Shown in pieces: positions 6,866-6,911 of a DNA stretch of 6,911 bases (positions are counted from its first letter, which is position 1; the number at the start of each line of letters is the position of its first letter). The notes below the pieces were generated by a model. That model was not told the origin of the DNA. It did not search any database and was given only the letters and a program-made list of their open reading frames with translations. Source of the stretch: Spirochaetaceae bacterium (GTDB taxonomy: Bacteria; Spirochaetota; Spirochaetia; Treponematales; Breznakiellaceae). Both the position numbers and the translations under genes were made by a program. The stretch is taken from contig JAITAM010000179.1 in the NCBI GenBank assembly GCA_031284085.1, positions 1 through 6,911 on the forward strand, in the 5' to 3' direction.

Positions 6866-6911
6866 TTAAACCCTAAGCATCCATCCTTTAGTATCCGGCA
6901 GAACACCGTAT
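6866..6911 (-). CDS. Possible C-terminal end of a convergent gene (partial, unrecognised)
   Basis: On the minus strand one frame enters from the right edge and reads YGVLPDTKGWMLRV before a TAA at 6866-6868, about 43 nt ahead of the bidirectional terminator. The placement fits a gene converging on the PFP gene. Only 14 codons are visible. A second minus frame is also open but stops inside the terminator stem, which is less natural. No family can be assigned. Confidence 0.3.
   Translation of the reverse strand, partial: YGVLPDTKGWMLRV

Noticed and set aside
6770..6911. Plus-strand open frame starting at ATG 6770 and running off the right edge
   Set aside because: It reads straight through the strong terminator hairpin and its sequence (MKWKIKKGWNGF...) looks like translated stem and low-complexity sequence; only a poor ribosome binding site (3-nt spacing) precedes it.

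Overview
The window looks like chromosomal DNA of a spirochaete, most likely a treponeme that is not T. pallidum. Three things suggest this: a GreA transcript-cleavage domain at the end of a giant (about 890-residue) helical-repeat protein, an arrangement known from Treponema; a long-form pyrophosphate-dependent phosphofructokinase of the treponeme/Borrelia type; and a moderate base composition. The genus is an inference from protein style, because no search was possible.

Layout: the left two thirds are read leftward (minus strand). A strong sigma70-type promoter (4723-4751) sits just ahead of a tRNA-Pro(GGG) (4633-4707). It is followed by a TPR protein (3620-4576), the TPR-type/GreA fusion protein (928-3609) and a secreted von Willebrand factor A (VWA) protein (897 down to the window edge). 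The spacings are short: 56 nt, then 10 nt with the stop codon inside the next ribosome binding site, then 30 nt. The three protein genes therefore look like one operon, possibly co-transcribed with the tRNA, since no convincing terminator separates them. The VWA protein ends, as far as visible, in a proline-rich array with a 105-bp (35-codon) period that continues beyond the window.

The right third is read rightward: a 240-nt intergenic region with a long inverted repeat next to a candidate promoter, then the pyrophosphate-dependent phosphofructokinase gene (4950-6629). A roughly 150-nt noncoding tail contains a run of eight G, and a strong bidirectional hairpin terminator follows (6784-6823). 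At the far right edge there may be the last codons of a convergent minus-strand gene.

Functionally, the left cluster joins a transcription-elongation/proofreading factor with helical-repeat scaffolds and an exported adhesion-type or envelope protein. The right gene carries out the reversible, PPi-driven fructose-6-phosphate/fructose-1,6-bisphosphate step of glycolysis. I see no mobile element, CRISPR array or defence system. The least explained elements are the long GreA extension with its WGVGR module and the recently duplicated proline-rich repeat.
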